Source: Neoakkermansia glycaniphila
Lineage (GTDB): Bacteria; Verrucomicrobiota; Verrucomicrobiia; Verrucomicrobiales; Akkermansiaceae
DNA length: 64,000 nt
Direction: 5' to 3'
Assembly: GCF_001683795.1 (NCBI RefSeq)
Contig: NZ_LIGX01000038.1
Location: 1 to 64,000, forward strand
A program made the position numbers and the translations under genes. The notes under the pieces are model-generated. The model did not search any database, was not told the DNA's origin, and saw nothing but the letters and a program-made list of their open reading frames with translations. How positions within the stretch are numbered: the first letter of the stretch is position 1; every line of letters begins with the position of its first letter. Of the stretch, positions 18,387 through 26,551 are shown piece by piece.

Positions 18387-21146
18387 TTATTGGTTTAAGG
18401 GAGCAATAGGTTCCAACCTGACCTTGGTACACACCTTTCTCAAAAGGTTATTATTGAATCCTTTTCGCTGCATATAGACACGGATGTCCGTATCAAGATA
18501 TGGAGCCTGATATTGATCATTATTAAACCGCATTTGGTCTTCTTTTATATTATTGGCAGGATTACGTTCATCTATAAAATATGGCGTAACATCATACACT
18601 CTGTTATTCAGAACGTTAAAGTAATGTCCCTCAATGGTGCTTGGCATGCCGTTTACTTCATCAATCCTTTTTGCAGCCCAATAAATCTCCACACACTCGC
18701 GGAAACCGCAAATACGGGGCAGCACCGCCGTCATACTGGCCGCCTCCAGACACATCGCCTTCGGATCATCGGCTCCGTGCTTGGACAACACATCCCCGAC
18801 CAGCCTCACCACATCGAACACGATCAGCACCTCTCCCCCGGACGGCTGCCACTGGTTGTTCTCTTTTGTATACGGAACCGCCTGTCCACTGTAATTCGAG
18901 CGATATACCCTTCTGCTCTGATACGTCCAGTCCCGGGACGGGTACCCCGGCCCCACCGGATACGTCGCCAAATGGAAAAACGCATTGGCGGGCGGCTTCA
19001 GCGTCGCCTCGTTCCTGTACGTATTGCGGTCCGCCATATAGGCGCGGCACATCACCTTCAGCGCATCTTCCCACACCAGCACGGCATTGCCGTAGGGAGT
19101 CGCCATGTCCGCGATGGCTCCGCTCTTCGGCCAGGTGGAATCCCCGTAAATGGTATAGACTTCCGTCATCTCCGTACGATCCGTATATCGGCGGTGTTCT
19201 CCTCGGCGCAAGACCCACACATGCTTCATGTTCCCGTAGCGGATGCTTGGTGTCAAGGCGTAATCCTGCACCACGTCCACTTCATAGAGGAAGTAGCGCC
19301 CCGGCTTTTCCGGAGAGGAAAAGGTAATCGACCTCCCCAGGGAACGCCGGCCGACCTGTCTCACTGTCCTCGCCAGATTCTCCTTCGTATAGGCATAGTA
19401 CGTTCCTTCGTCAAGCAGCTCACCTTTCATCGGCTCCGGCTCCGCCATCAGCGACCATTCCCCATCGACATCCTCCCTCACGGCGACGAGGAGGCGGTAC
19501 TTGAGGCCGGAGGCTCCCGCGCGGAAGGCGGCGGGGGATTGCAGGGCGTTTTCTTCCAGCCGCACACCGGAGTCGGCCCCCTGCCATGCGTAGGAGGCTT
19601 CCTGCGTTTGTGCGTCGGTGCGGAAGGTGTAGTAACTGCGGGCGATGCGGCTGTATTCCGCACGATCGACGCGCTGCTGGAGATCCTGCTCCAGAGTGGC
19701 GTTGGACTGGTATGTCTTCGTCACGGTAATCCCATCGTCGGCAGACGACCGGTCCTTCCAGTCGCAGGCGATGGCAAGAACGACAAAATCCCCATCTCGT
19801 CGCGTCGCCCGCCCGTCTGACAAAATCACGGCCTTGGCAAGTGCGGCGGTGTTGCCGTCCTCAGGCGTATTTTTCTGATGCACCTTGGCGGCAAAGGGGA
19901 CGAGATGGACGAAAGGGGGCGTCCCGGCATCCTTGTTCGGATCGACCTTCGCTTCCTTCAAGGCTCCGGCGTACACGGCGGTTTGGGAAAACGGCACGGC
20001 ATTCGTCCGGGGCGGACTGGCAAACTTGCCGGGAACCGGGTGATCCTGCACGGACTTCGGCAGCAACATCTTCTTGATGAAATCCTTCTTCATTCTCTCC
20101 GCATCCTTCAGGCACAACAAGCCGTCGTATGCACCTGCCGTCTCGTTGAGCGTTTTCACGAACTCTTCCTCCCAGACGACGGCTCCGGCATCCCCCGGCG
20201 TCGCACCCTCCGAGAACGCCAGCCAATCCGACATCCACCAGTGGACGAACGGCGACCTGCTGCCGGCATTTGCCCGTTGCAGCCATTGGCTTGCCACCCA
20301 CTCGGAACGCACTGTTCCGCCCGGCACCCTGCGATTCAGCATCTGCTCCCACAGCTCAAGCTTCCGCTTGCCATTCGATGCGGGAATCGTCAAATCCCGG
20401 AAATCGTGAACAGCCGTATTGCGCTGCAGAGCATCCACCAAAGGGTAATAGGCCCTGCTTCTGCGCGGATACTTCTCCCCCTTGAACTGAAACCGGGCAA
20501 GAAGCGCATTGCTCACATCGGCCTTGGAGAGGCCGGAAGAGCCGTTCAACACATCCATCAACTTGTCTTCGGGATAATTCCCATTCGTAAACAGGCCGAG
20601 GGCGGACAAAGGCTTGTCCGCAAGACCCGCATAATACCGGGAAAGCACCTGCTGCCATGGCCGCATACCCCGGGTCCAGTCGACGAAATCGACCTGCACC
20701 TTCCAGTCCGGAGTGCCGTCCGGCTTCTTGATGGACCGGGTGGGGTGGGTGCAGGAGTAGAAGGCCGTAGAGGGCCGTTTCCAGAAGAGGGGAACGTCCT
20801 GATGGTACAGGTGGTCGAGGGTTCCCCAGACGCATTCCCACTCTCGCAAAGGCTCCTCCTGCCGCTCCACCGTATTGTAGGGCCGGACGAGGAGAACGGC
20901 CGCGCCCTGCAGCGACGCCACGGGATCGTCTCCCTGCACGGGGGCGTAGAAGAGCTGGGCTCCGTCCAGCGTGGCGGGATCGGCGATGTAGTCGGAGGGT
21001 TCGACTTCATAGAGGAGGTCGGGGGTGAGGGAGACGAAGTGCGGCGGCCATGTTTCGGGGCGCTCGGGCGGAGGGCTTTGCGCCTGCAGCGGAAGGACTG
21101 CTGCGAGAGCGAGGAGGAAGAGGAGTTGTCTAACGAAGGAATACAT
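18387..21146 (-). CDS. Large secreted protein of unknown function
   Basis: A 919-residue protein with a signal peptide (MYSFVRQLLFLLALAAVLPL to LQAQ). I recognise no family. Visible features: a Pro-rich start, several Trp-rich stretches (RGMRPWQQVLSRYYAGL; HWWMSDWLAFSE), a central region beginning PFVHLVPFAAKVHQKN, and a C-terminal part with CGFRECVEIYWAAKRIDEVN then EGHYFNVLNNRVYDVTPYFI. The last could be a transglutaminase-like Cys/His/Asp arrangement (Cys-x4-Cys, then GHYFNV, then DVTPYFIDE), but this is a weak guess. It is the first gene of the leftward block and faces the fusion gene at 21395 across a 248-bp AT-rich divergent region. Confidence 0.65.
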   Translation of the reverse strand: MYSFVRQLLFLLALAAVLPLQAQSPPPERPETWPPHFVSLTPDLLYEVEPSDYIADPATLDGAQLFYAPVQGDDPVASLQGAAVLLVRPYNTVERQEEPLREWECVWGTLDHLYHQDVPLFWKRPSTAFYSCTHPTRSIKKPDGTPDWKVQVDFVDWTRGMRPWQQVLSRYYAGLADKPLSALGLFTNGNYPEDKLMDVLNGSSGLSKADVSNALLARFQFKGEKYPRRSRAYYPLVDALQRNTAVHDFRDLTIPASNGKRKLELWEQMLNRRVPGGTVRSEWVASQWLQRANAGSRSPFVHWWMSDWLAFSEGATPGDAGAVVWEEEFVKTLNETAGAYDGLLCLKDAERMKKDFIKKMLLPKSVQDHPVPGKFASPPRTNAVPFSQTAVYAGALKEAKVDPNKDAGTPPFVHLVPFAAKVHQKNTPEDGNTAALAKAVILSDGRATRRDGDFVVLAIACDWKDRSSADDGITVTKTYQSNATLEQDLQQRVDRAEYSRIARSYYTFRTDAQTQEASYAWQGADSGVRLEENALQSPAAFRAGASGLKYRLLVAVREDVDGEWSLMAEPEPMKGELLDEGTYYAYTKENLARTVRQVGRRSLGRSITFSSPEKPGRYFLYEVDVVQDYALTPSIRYGNMKHVWVLRRGEHRRYTDRTEMTEVYTIYGDSTWPKSGAIADMATPYGNAVLVWEDALKVMCRAYMADRNTYRNEATLKPPANAFFHLATYPVGPGYPSRDWTYQSRRVYRSNYSGQAVPYTKENNQWQPSGGEVLIVFDVVRLVGDVLSKHGADDPKAMCLEAASMTAVLPRICGFRECVEIYWAAKRIDEVNGMPSTIEGHYFNVLNNRVYDVTPYFIDERNPANNIKEDQMRFNNDQYQAPYLDTDIRVYMQRKGFNNNLLRKVCTKVRLEPIAPLNQ

Positions 21147-21358
21147 TTACCATACGATTACATGCTAACATGAATCATGTAAAGTGCATTCTTTGTAACA
21201 GAAGTGTAACAGGAAATATAACTATATAAAAGCCAACAGATAAAACGATGTAAAATAATTGTTCGTGCCCTTTGCGCCCGGGAAGGCATGCTGCGCTGCC
21301 CGGTGGCGGCGCTTTGAAGGAAGTGTGCCGGCTGCCGGACGTGCCGACAGTATTTGCC

Positions 21359-21387
21359 TTGACAAGGCATAGCCGCCGGGCGTTAAT
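21359..21387 (+). promoter_or_regulatory. Candidate promoter for the UPF0489/NlpC/CapA fusion gene
   Basis: A perfect TTGACA lies at 21359-21364. GTTAAT at 21382-21387 follows after 17 bp as a moderate -10. The chosen ATG is at 21395, so the transcript would be nearly leaderless. The rest of the divergent region (21147-21358) is AT-rich on its left side and shows no clear gene. Confidence 0.4.
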
Positions 21388-21394
21388 TCCATCC

Positions 21395-24037
21395 ATGCCT
21401 TTCGTGGCCCCTTTCTTCCTGAAATATGCCGTTTGGCGTCTCCGGTGCGTGGCGTTCGTTGTGTGTGCGGCGGTGCCGGTGTGCATGGCGCAGCCGGTGC
21501 GTATTCATGTGGAGGATAATCATGCGGGGAGTTTCGCCTTTTTCGCCGAGAATGCGGATTTGGAGTCGCCGCACCGCCTGCTGCTGATTGATGCGCACTG
21601 CGATGCGAACGGGGTGAAGTATTCGGATGATTTGCGCGAAGGCGTGCGCCGCGTCGCCAATCTGGCGCAGCGGCATGAACGGCTGGCCGGTTGGCGGCGG
21701 GAGGGGCGGATTCAGGCCTATAACTGGATCGAGCCGCTGATGCCCGCCCCCGTGGCGGAGGTGTACTGGATGCCTCCCCCGGCTCTCGTGGCGGCGGCGG
21801 GAGCGGAGTCTTTGCAGAAGGATGCCGCCGATTATCTGGATGGGCGTGCGGAGCTGGACGAGCGGCGCGGCCCGGAGCTGGGCGGCCGTTTCCGGGTGGT
21901 TCGGTCGTGGGAGGAGCTGCCCGCTGCGGGCGATATGCCGTGGCTGGCGACGATCGATCTGGATTCGTTCGCTTCGTCCGCCGATCCTGTGGCGGAGCTG
22001 CGGGCGGCGTGGTCGCGCGTGCTGGCGCTGCACGATTTGCGGGCGGTGAGCATTTGCGTGTCGCGCCCCTGGCAGCCGGATGATGCGAGGGCGTTCGCGC
22101 TGCTGGAGGAGGCGTTGCGGCTGGCTCTGGCGACACATCCGGCGCATGTTTCCTTCGAGCCGTTGATGCCGGAGGGGCCGGATGCTTCCCTGCAGGCAGA
22201 GAGTTTTGCCAAGCTGGGGAAGCCCGTGCCCCGGCTGGAGATGAAGAAGGCCCCGGCTTCCCTGCTGGCTTTGCTCCGGGCGGAGAGGGCTCAGTACGAT
22301 GTGGCGGAGCGGAGGGAGGAATGGGATGCCCTGCTGGACGAGCAGGCGGATGCTCCGCTTGAGCTGGGCGTGCAGGGGCGGCTGAGGTCGCCCGATGGGG
22401 TGTGGAGGCTGGACCGGGGAGCGGAGGCGGCTTTGCAGGTGGAGGGGGCGTTCGGTGCGGATGCACGGGTGACGTGGTTCCGGCTGGAGCCGGAGAGGGA
22501 GGTGGCGAATCTGGTGCCTTCGATGGCTTCCGGCAGGTATTTTTCCGGGGGGACGTTCCGGGCGGCGGTATGGCATGCACGGCAGGTGGCGCAGACGGAT
22601 GATCCGCTGCTGGCTTCCGCCGTATGGCGGCAGGGGGCGGGCGCCGGGCGTTCGTGGTGGAAGGTGCGTGCGGAGCAGGATGGGCGTGTGTGGGAAAGTC
22701 CGGTTGTCTGCGTGGCCGTGACGGAGGGGGAAGGTTTTCATGCGGGGCTGGCGGAGCAGCTCGGTACGCCGTACATGTTCGGCGCGGGGATGGAGCGTGA
22801 GCGGGGGCTGGCCGTGGCGGAGAGCGGCTACGGGAACGATTGCGCGAATTATATGGCTTATGCCTGGCGGCGTGCGGGGAAGGCGGTGCCGTGGTCGAAT
22901 CCCGAGCAGCTCAAGGCGTGCATGGAGCCGCTGGGCCTGCAGCTGGAGCCCGGCAGCCGCGTGGCCGTTTCGGCTGAGGATGTGCGGCGCGGGGTCGTGT
23001 ACCATGCGGGCAATCATGTGTCCGCGCTGTGGGAGGACAGGCCGCCGCTCGGCAGCTTCGGCGCGGAAGATGTGCTGGTGCATCATTTGTCCGGATTCCC
23101 GGAGTTGCTGACGCGGGCCGAGTTCGAGCGCAAGTATCCGAGGGCGGGTTACGGTCTGTGGACGCTGAAGCGGGAAGGCCGCTCCGTGCGGGTGGCGGCT
23201 TTCGGGGATATTTCGCCTGCGGGGGATGATGCCCGGTGGGCGGAGCTGGCGACTGCGGCAGGCCGGGGAGATCTTGTCGTCGGGAATTTGGAGGGGAGCG
23301 TGGAGGAAGCGGCGGGCGAGGTTCCGCCGAAGCGTTCGTTCTCCTTCCGGGCGAAACCGGGTGCGCTTGCGCCCCTGCTGCGGCAGGCGGGGCTGCATGT
23401 GGTTTCGCTGGCGAACAATCATGCGGAAGACGGAGGCGCGAGCGGAGCCCTGCGGGCGAAGGAGGAGCTGGAGCGTGCCGGAATCGGCTGCGTGGGTATC
23501 GGGAGGAGCAGGGAGGAGGCCGTGCAGCCGTGGATCGGCGTGCGGCGCGGGAAGTCGTTTGCCGTTTGGGGAGTCGCCCACGACGAGGCGATGAATGCAC
23601 CCCTGCCGGGCGTGCATGCGGCCCGCCTGCCGCAGGATGCCGGGCTGTTGCTGGGCAGTATGCGGACGTGGCGGCGGCATGTGGATTATTGCATGGTGCT
23701 GGTTCATTGGGGCCGGGAGAATACGGAGAAGCTCAGCGAGGCGCAGCATGTGTGGTCGCGCTGGCTGGCAGCGGCGGGGGCGGATGTGGTTTTCGGCTCG
23801 CATCCGCATGTTCTTCAGGCACCGGATACGGTGGGGGGCTGTATTGTCTTTCCTTCTCTGGGCAATGCCCGCTTTGAGGCTCGAGGCCCGGTGCCGGGGT
23901 TTTCGGCTCGCGGGTATGGGGAGGTGGAGCTGCGCGGGCGTGGCGACCGCACCTGGCGTTTCGTGCCTTTGCCTGCCGGAGGGAAGGCGCGGCCTGCCGC
24001 CGGGAACGGGGCTTCGGATAAATCTGCATCCGGGTAG
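21395..24037 (+). CDS. Secreted three-domain fusion: UPF0489-like, NlpC/P60-like, CapA-like metallophosphatase
   Basis: An 880-residue protein. ATG 21395 gives a hydrophobic signal segment (about residues 10-32, ending VCMAQP); an ATG at 21272 would add 41 unlikely residues. Domain 1 (about 35-280): HRLLLIDAHCDANG and WLATIDLDSFAS resemble UPF0489/arginase-like metal sites. Domain 2 (about 445-590): GTPYMFGAGMERERG, GYGNDCANYMAY with a likely nucleophile Cys near 482, and AGNHVSALWED with a likely catalytic His, an NlpC/P60-like peptidase arrangement. Domain 3 (about 597-870): AAFGDISPAGDD, GNLEGSV, SLANNHAEDGG, VLVHWGRE and FGSHPHVLQ, the CapA (PF09587) phosphatase motifs. It is followed by mpl, so a role in cell-wall peptide processing is a reasonable inference. 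Domain 1 is the least certain. Confidence 0.75.
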   Translation: MPFVAPFFLKYAVWRLRCVAFVVCAAVPVCMAQPVRIHVEDNHAGSFAFFAENADLESPHRLLLIDAHCDANGVKYSDDLREGVRRVANLAQRHERLAGWRREGRIQAYNWIEPLMPAPVAEVYWMPPPALVAAAGAESLQKDAADYLDGRAELDERRGPELGGRFRVVRSWEELPAAGDMPWLATIDLDSFASSADPVAELRAAWSRVLALHDLRAVSICVSRPWQPDDARAFALLEEALRLALATHPAHVSFEPLMPEGPDASLQAESFAKLGKPVPRLEMKKAPASLLALLRAERAQYDVAERREEWDALLDEQADAPLELGVQGRLRSPDGVWRLDRGAEAALQVEGAFGADARVTWFRLEPEREVANLVPSMASGRYFSGGTFRAAVWHARQVAQTDDPLLASAVWRQGAGAGRSWWKVRAEQDGRVWESPVVCVAVTEGEGFHAGLAEQLGTPYMFGAGMERERGLAVAESGYGNDCANYMAYAWRRAGKAVPWSNPEQLKACMEPLGLQLEPGSRVAVSAEDVRRGVVYHAGNHVSALWEDRPPLGSFGAEDVLVHHLSGFPELLTRAEFERKYPRAGYGLWTLKREGRSVRVAAFGDISPAGDDARWAELATAAGRGDLVVGNLEGSVEEAAGEVPPKRSFSFRAKPGALAPLLRQAGLHVVSLANNHAEDGGASGALRAKEELERAGIGCVGIGRSREEAVQPWIGVRRGKSFAVWGVAHDEAMNAPLPGVHAARLPQDAGLLLGSMRTWRRHVDYCMVLVHWGRENTEKLSEAQHVWSRWLAAAGADVVFGSHPHVLQAPDTVGGCIVFPSLGNARFEARGPVPGFSARGYGEVELRGRGDRTWRFVPLPAGGKARPAAGNGASDKSASG

Positions 24038-24057
24038 CCGAAAAGGGGAAAACTCTC

Positions 24058-24086
24058 TTGATTTTGAAGGGCAACTGCCGTATGAT
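24058..24086 (+). promoter_or_regulatory. Promoter of mpl
   Basis: TTGATT at 24058-24063 and TATGAT at 24081-24086 with a 17-bp spacer, a good sigma-70-type match. It leaves a 60-base leader before ATG 24149, with an AAGGGA stretch near 24133 as a weak ribosome-binding site. It lets mpl be expressed apart from the fusion gene upstream. Confidence 0.6.
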
Positions 24087-24148
24087 TTCCCGGTCCGGGC
24101 GGGAGTGTGAAGCCCGGCATGCGCCAATAATCAAGGGAATCTTTTTAT

Positions 24149-25558
24149 ATGCAACATTTTCATTTTCTCGGAATCTGCGGTACGGCGATGGGCGCCGTGG
24201 CGGCAGCCATGGCCCGCAAGGGCTACACCGTGACCGGATCGGATGCGAAGATCTATCCTCCGATGTCCGACTTCCTCGCTGCCGAAAACATTCGCATGTT
24301 CGACGGCTACGCCGCTTCCAACATTCCGGCGGAGGCCGATGTGATCGTCGTGGGCAATGCGATGAGCCGGGGCAATCTCGAGGTGGAGGCCGTGCTGGAG
24401 CGGAAGCTTTACTATGTGTCGCTGCCGGAGGTGATGAAGGAGCATTTCCTGCGCGGCAAGAAAAACTATGTGGTGACCGGCACCCATGGCAAGACGACGA
24501 CGACTTCCATGCTCGCATGGATCATGGAGTACACCGGGAAGGATCCCAGCTTCATGATCGGCGGCATCGCCAATAATCTGAAGCGCGGCGGGAGGTTCAC
24601 GGATTCCGAGTTCTGCGTGCTGGAGGGCGATGAGTACGATACCGCCTTTTTCGACAAGCGTTCCAAGTTCCTGCATTATCTGCCGGAGGTCGTGATCGTT
24701 AACAATATCGAGTTCGACCACGCGGATATTTACAACAACGTCGAGGAAATCAAGAGGAGTTTCCGCCACCTGCTGCGAGTCGTCCCCCGCAATGGCCTTG
24801 CCCTCGTGAATGCGGACGATCCGAATTGCCTCGACCTGACCCGCCCCGGCGAGGACGGCAAGCCCGTACCCTGCCCGGTTCAGACGCTCGGTTTCTCGAA
24901 GGATGCCGACATCCGAATTTCCGATGTGGAATACAAGCCCGAAGGCTGTACGTGGAAGCTGGAAGGCTATCTCTATGAACTGCCGATGATCGGCGAGTTC
25001 AACGTGCGCAATGCTTCGATGGCCATTACGGCGGCGCGGTTTGCAGGCATTCCCCAGGAGGTCGTCGCCGAGAGCCTTCGCAGGTTCGAAGGCGTAGCCC
25101 GCCGCCAGCAGGTGCGCGGCGAGGAGGACGGTATCACCGTGGTGGACGATTTCGCGCACCATCCCACCGCCATCAAGCACGCGGTGACGGGGTTGCGGCA
25201 GCGCTATCCCGGAGCGCGCATCTGGGGCGTGTTCGAGCCCCGTTCCAATACGACGATGCGGAAGATTTTCCAGAATGAGCTGGCTCTTGCGCTGGCCACG
25301 GCGGACAGGCCCGTCGTCTCCGCTCTGGAGAACAAGGAGAAGATCAGCAAGGAAGACCAGCTGGATATCGACAAGCTCGGCAAGGATCTGGAAGCTCTCG
25401 GCCGCCAGGTTTTCATCGGGCAGGATGTGCCCGCCATCGTGAAGCATATTCAGGCCGAGGCCCAGCCGGGCGATGTGGTGCTTGTGATGAGCAACGGCGG
25501 TTTCGACGGTATTCACGGCAAGCTGCTCGAGGCGTTCAAGAACAGGAAGAAAGACTAG
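24149..25558 (+). CDS. mpl: UDP-N-acetylmuramate:L-alanyl-gamma-D-glutamyl-meso-diaminopimelate ligase
   Basis: A 469-residue Mur ligase. The N-terminal nucleotide-binding domain starts MQHFHFLGICGTAMGAVAAA. The ATP-binding P-loop is VVTGTHGKTTTTSMLAW near residue 110. Then come MIGGIANN, LEGDEYDTAFFD and EFDHADIYNN, all typical of Mpl, not MurC. The C-terminal domain has DDFAHHPTAI and GVFEPRSNTTMR. Mpl joins recycled murein tripeptide to UDP-MurNAc in the cytoplasm, saving cell-wall peptide. Length is normal for the family. A sugar acetyltransferase starts 20 bp after its stop and is probably co-transcribed. The position beside a secreted NlpC/P60-like and CapA-like protein supports a cell-wall recycling context. 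Confidence 0.92.
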   Translation: MQHFHFLGICGTAMGAVAAAMARKGYTVTGSDAKIYPPMSDFLAAENIRMFDGYAASNIPAEADVIVVGNAMSRGNLEVEAVLERKLYYVSLPEVMKEHFLRGKKNYVVTGTHGKTTTTSMLAWIMEYTGKDPSFMIGGIANNLKRGGRFTDSEFCVLEGDEYDTAFFDKRSKFLHYLPEVVIVNNIEFDHADIYNNVEEIKRSFRHLLRVVPRNGLALVNADDPNCLDLTRPGEDGKPVPCPVQTLGFSKDADIRISDVEYKPEGCTWKLEGYLYELPMIGEFNVRNASMAITAARFAGIPQEVVAESLRRFEGVARRQQVRGEEDGITVVDDFAHHPTAIKHAVTGLRQRYPGARIWGVFEPRSNTTMRKIFQNELALALATADRPVVSALENKEKISKEDQLDIDKLGKDLEALGRQVFIGQDVPAIVKHIQAEAQPGDVVLVMSNGGFDGIHGKLLEAFKNRKKD

Positions 25559-25577
25559 AAGGGAAAGGAAGGCCGCC

Positions 25578-26162
25578 ATGATGACCGAGCGTGAAAAGAT
25601 GCTGGCCGGCGAGCTGTACGATTGCGGCGATGCCGAGCTGATGCGCCGGTGGCATGAAGCGAAGGATCTGGCCCGCGAGTACAACAATCTCGCCTCTGCC
25701 GATTTGGAAGGCCGGGAACGCGTGCTTGCGCGGCTTCTGGGCAGCCGGGGTGCGCATAGCTGGATCACGGCGCCCTTTTATGTGGACTACGGGGAGAATA
25801 TCCACCTCGGCGATCACTGCGAGATCAATATGAACTGTACCTTTCTCGATTGCAACCGCATCGAGATCGGCGACCATGCGTTGATTGCGCCGAACGTGCA
25901 GATTTACACCGCCTTCCATCCGACGAATGCGGCGGACAGGTTCGGTGAATCCTCCGGCGAAGGGTTCGCCTTTTGCAAGACGCTTACGGCGCCGGTCGTG
26001 ATCGGCAAGAATGTGTGGATCGGGGGCGGTGCGATGATACTGCCCGGCGTGACGATCGGGGACAATGTCGTGATCGGCGCGGGGAGCGTGGTCACGCATT
26101 CCATCCCGTCGAACACGGTGGCGTTCGGCAACCCCTGCTGCGTTGTCCGTGCGAATCGTTGA
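25578..26162 (+). CDS. Sugar O-acetyltransferase, left-handed beta-helix (maltose/galactoside acetyltransferase type)
   Basis: A 194-residue cytoplasmic enzyme. The N-terminal helical MTEREKMLAGELYDCGDAEL is the maltose-acetyltransferase (Mac) domain. The rest is hexapeptide-repeat beta-helix: IHLGDHCEINMNC, IEIGDHALIAPNVQIYT, VVIGKNVWIGGGAMILPGVT, IGDNVVIGAGSVVTHSIPSN. The catalytic His is probably in YTAFHPT near residue 115, as in LacA/Maa. It transfers acetyl from acetyl-CoA to a sugar hydroxyl; the natural sugar is not known. Size matches the family (about 185-205). The ATG at 25578 is preceded by GGGAAAGGAAGG, a good ribosome-binding stretch. It is 19 bp after mpl. Confidence 0.88.
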   Translation: MMTEREKMLAGELYDCGDAELMRRWHEAKDLAREYNNLASADLEGRERVLARLLGSRGAHSWITAPFYVDYGENIHLGDHCEINMNCTFLDCNRIEIGDHALIAPNVQIYTAFHPTNAADRFGESSGEGFAFCKTLTAPVVIGKNVWIGGGAMILPGVTIGDNVVIGAGSVVTHSIPSNTVAFGNPCCVVRANR

Positions 26163-26551
26163 ACGGGAATGCAAATTCCGCCTGTGGAACAGGGGGATTG
26201 GCGGTATGTACGGCTCTTCAATGGGCAGAAATGCATATTCGTTTGTTATCCGGCAGGTCCTGCCTTTGCGTCCGGAAATTTCGCCCTTGCCGTCAAAAGA
26301 CCACAAGTAGACCAGAGATGCAATCCTAATTGTATATACGGATGTTTTCAACTATGGGGTACACGTTTCCCTTATGCTTTTAATGGTAATATTAATCGCT
26401 CATAATAAAAGCTAACAATTTATGGGATGGATTTGTTTCTCAATATTATGCAATCTCAATTGTAATTGTTTGATTGCCATGAGACGTCTTTTGCGATATC
26501 ATCTATTTACTTGATACCAAGCGCGCGAATTGCTAATTAATAAAAGTAACT
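26163..26551. other. AT-rich intergenic region before the autotransporter
   Basis: 389 bp, more AT-rich than the flanks. It holds an imperfect direct repeat of ATGCAATC plus TNAATTGTA-like bases (26318-26335 and 26448-26465, 130 bp apart). It also holds a 7-bp inverted repeat GCTTTTA/TAAAAGC (26376-26382 and 26406-26412) and the candidate promoter at 26511-26539. A 78-codon open frame starting at 26169 looks non-coding. Confidence 0.5.
26511..26539 (+). promoter_or_regulatory. Candidate promoter of the autotransporter gene
   Basis: TTGATA at 26511-26516, then 17 bp, then TAATTA at 26534-26539. The ATG is at 26552, so the leader would be only a few bases and no Shine-Dalgarno sequence is seen. 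Confidence 0.4.

Noticed and set aside
21383..24127. A 914-codon open frame opposite the UPF0489/NlpC/CapA fusion
   Set aside because: Rich in His, Arg and Pro with no domain pattern; the plus frame holds several conserved motifs.
24131..25768. A 545-codon open frame opposite mpl
   Set aside because: The plus frame is clearly Mpl; the opposite frame has no recognisable domain.
26169..26405. A 78-codon frame after the acetyltransferase
   Set aside because: Composition is like the surrounding AT-rich intergenic DNA and no conserved pattern was seen.
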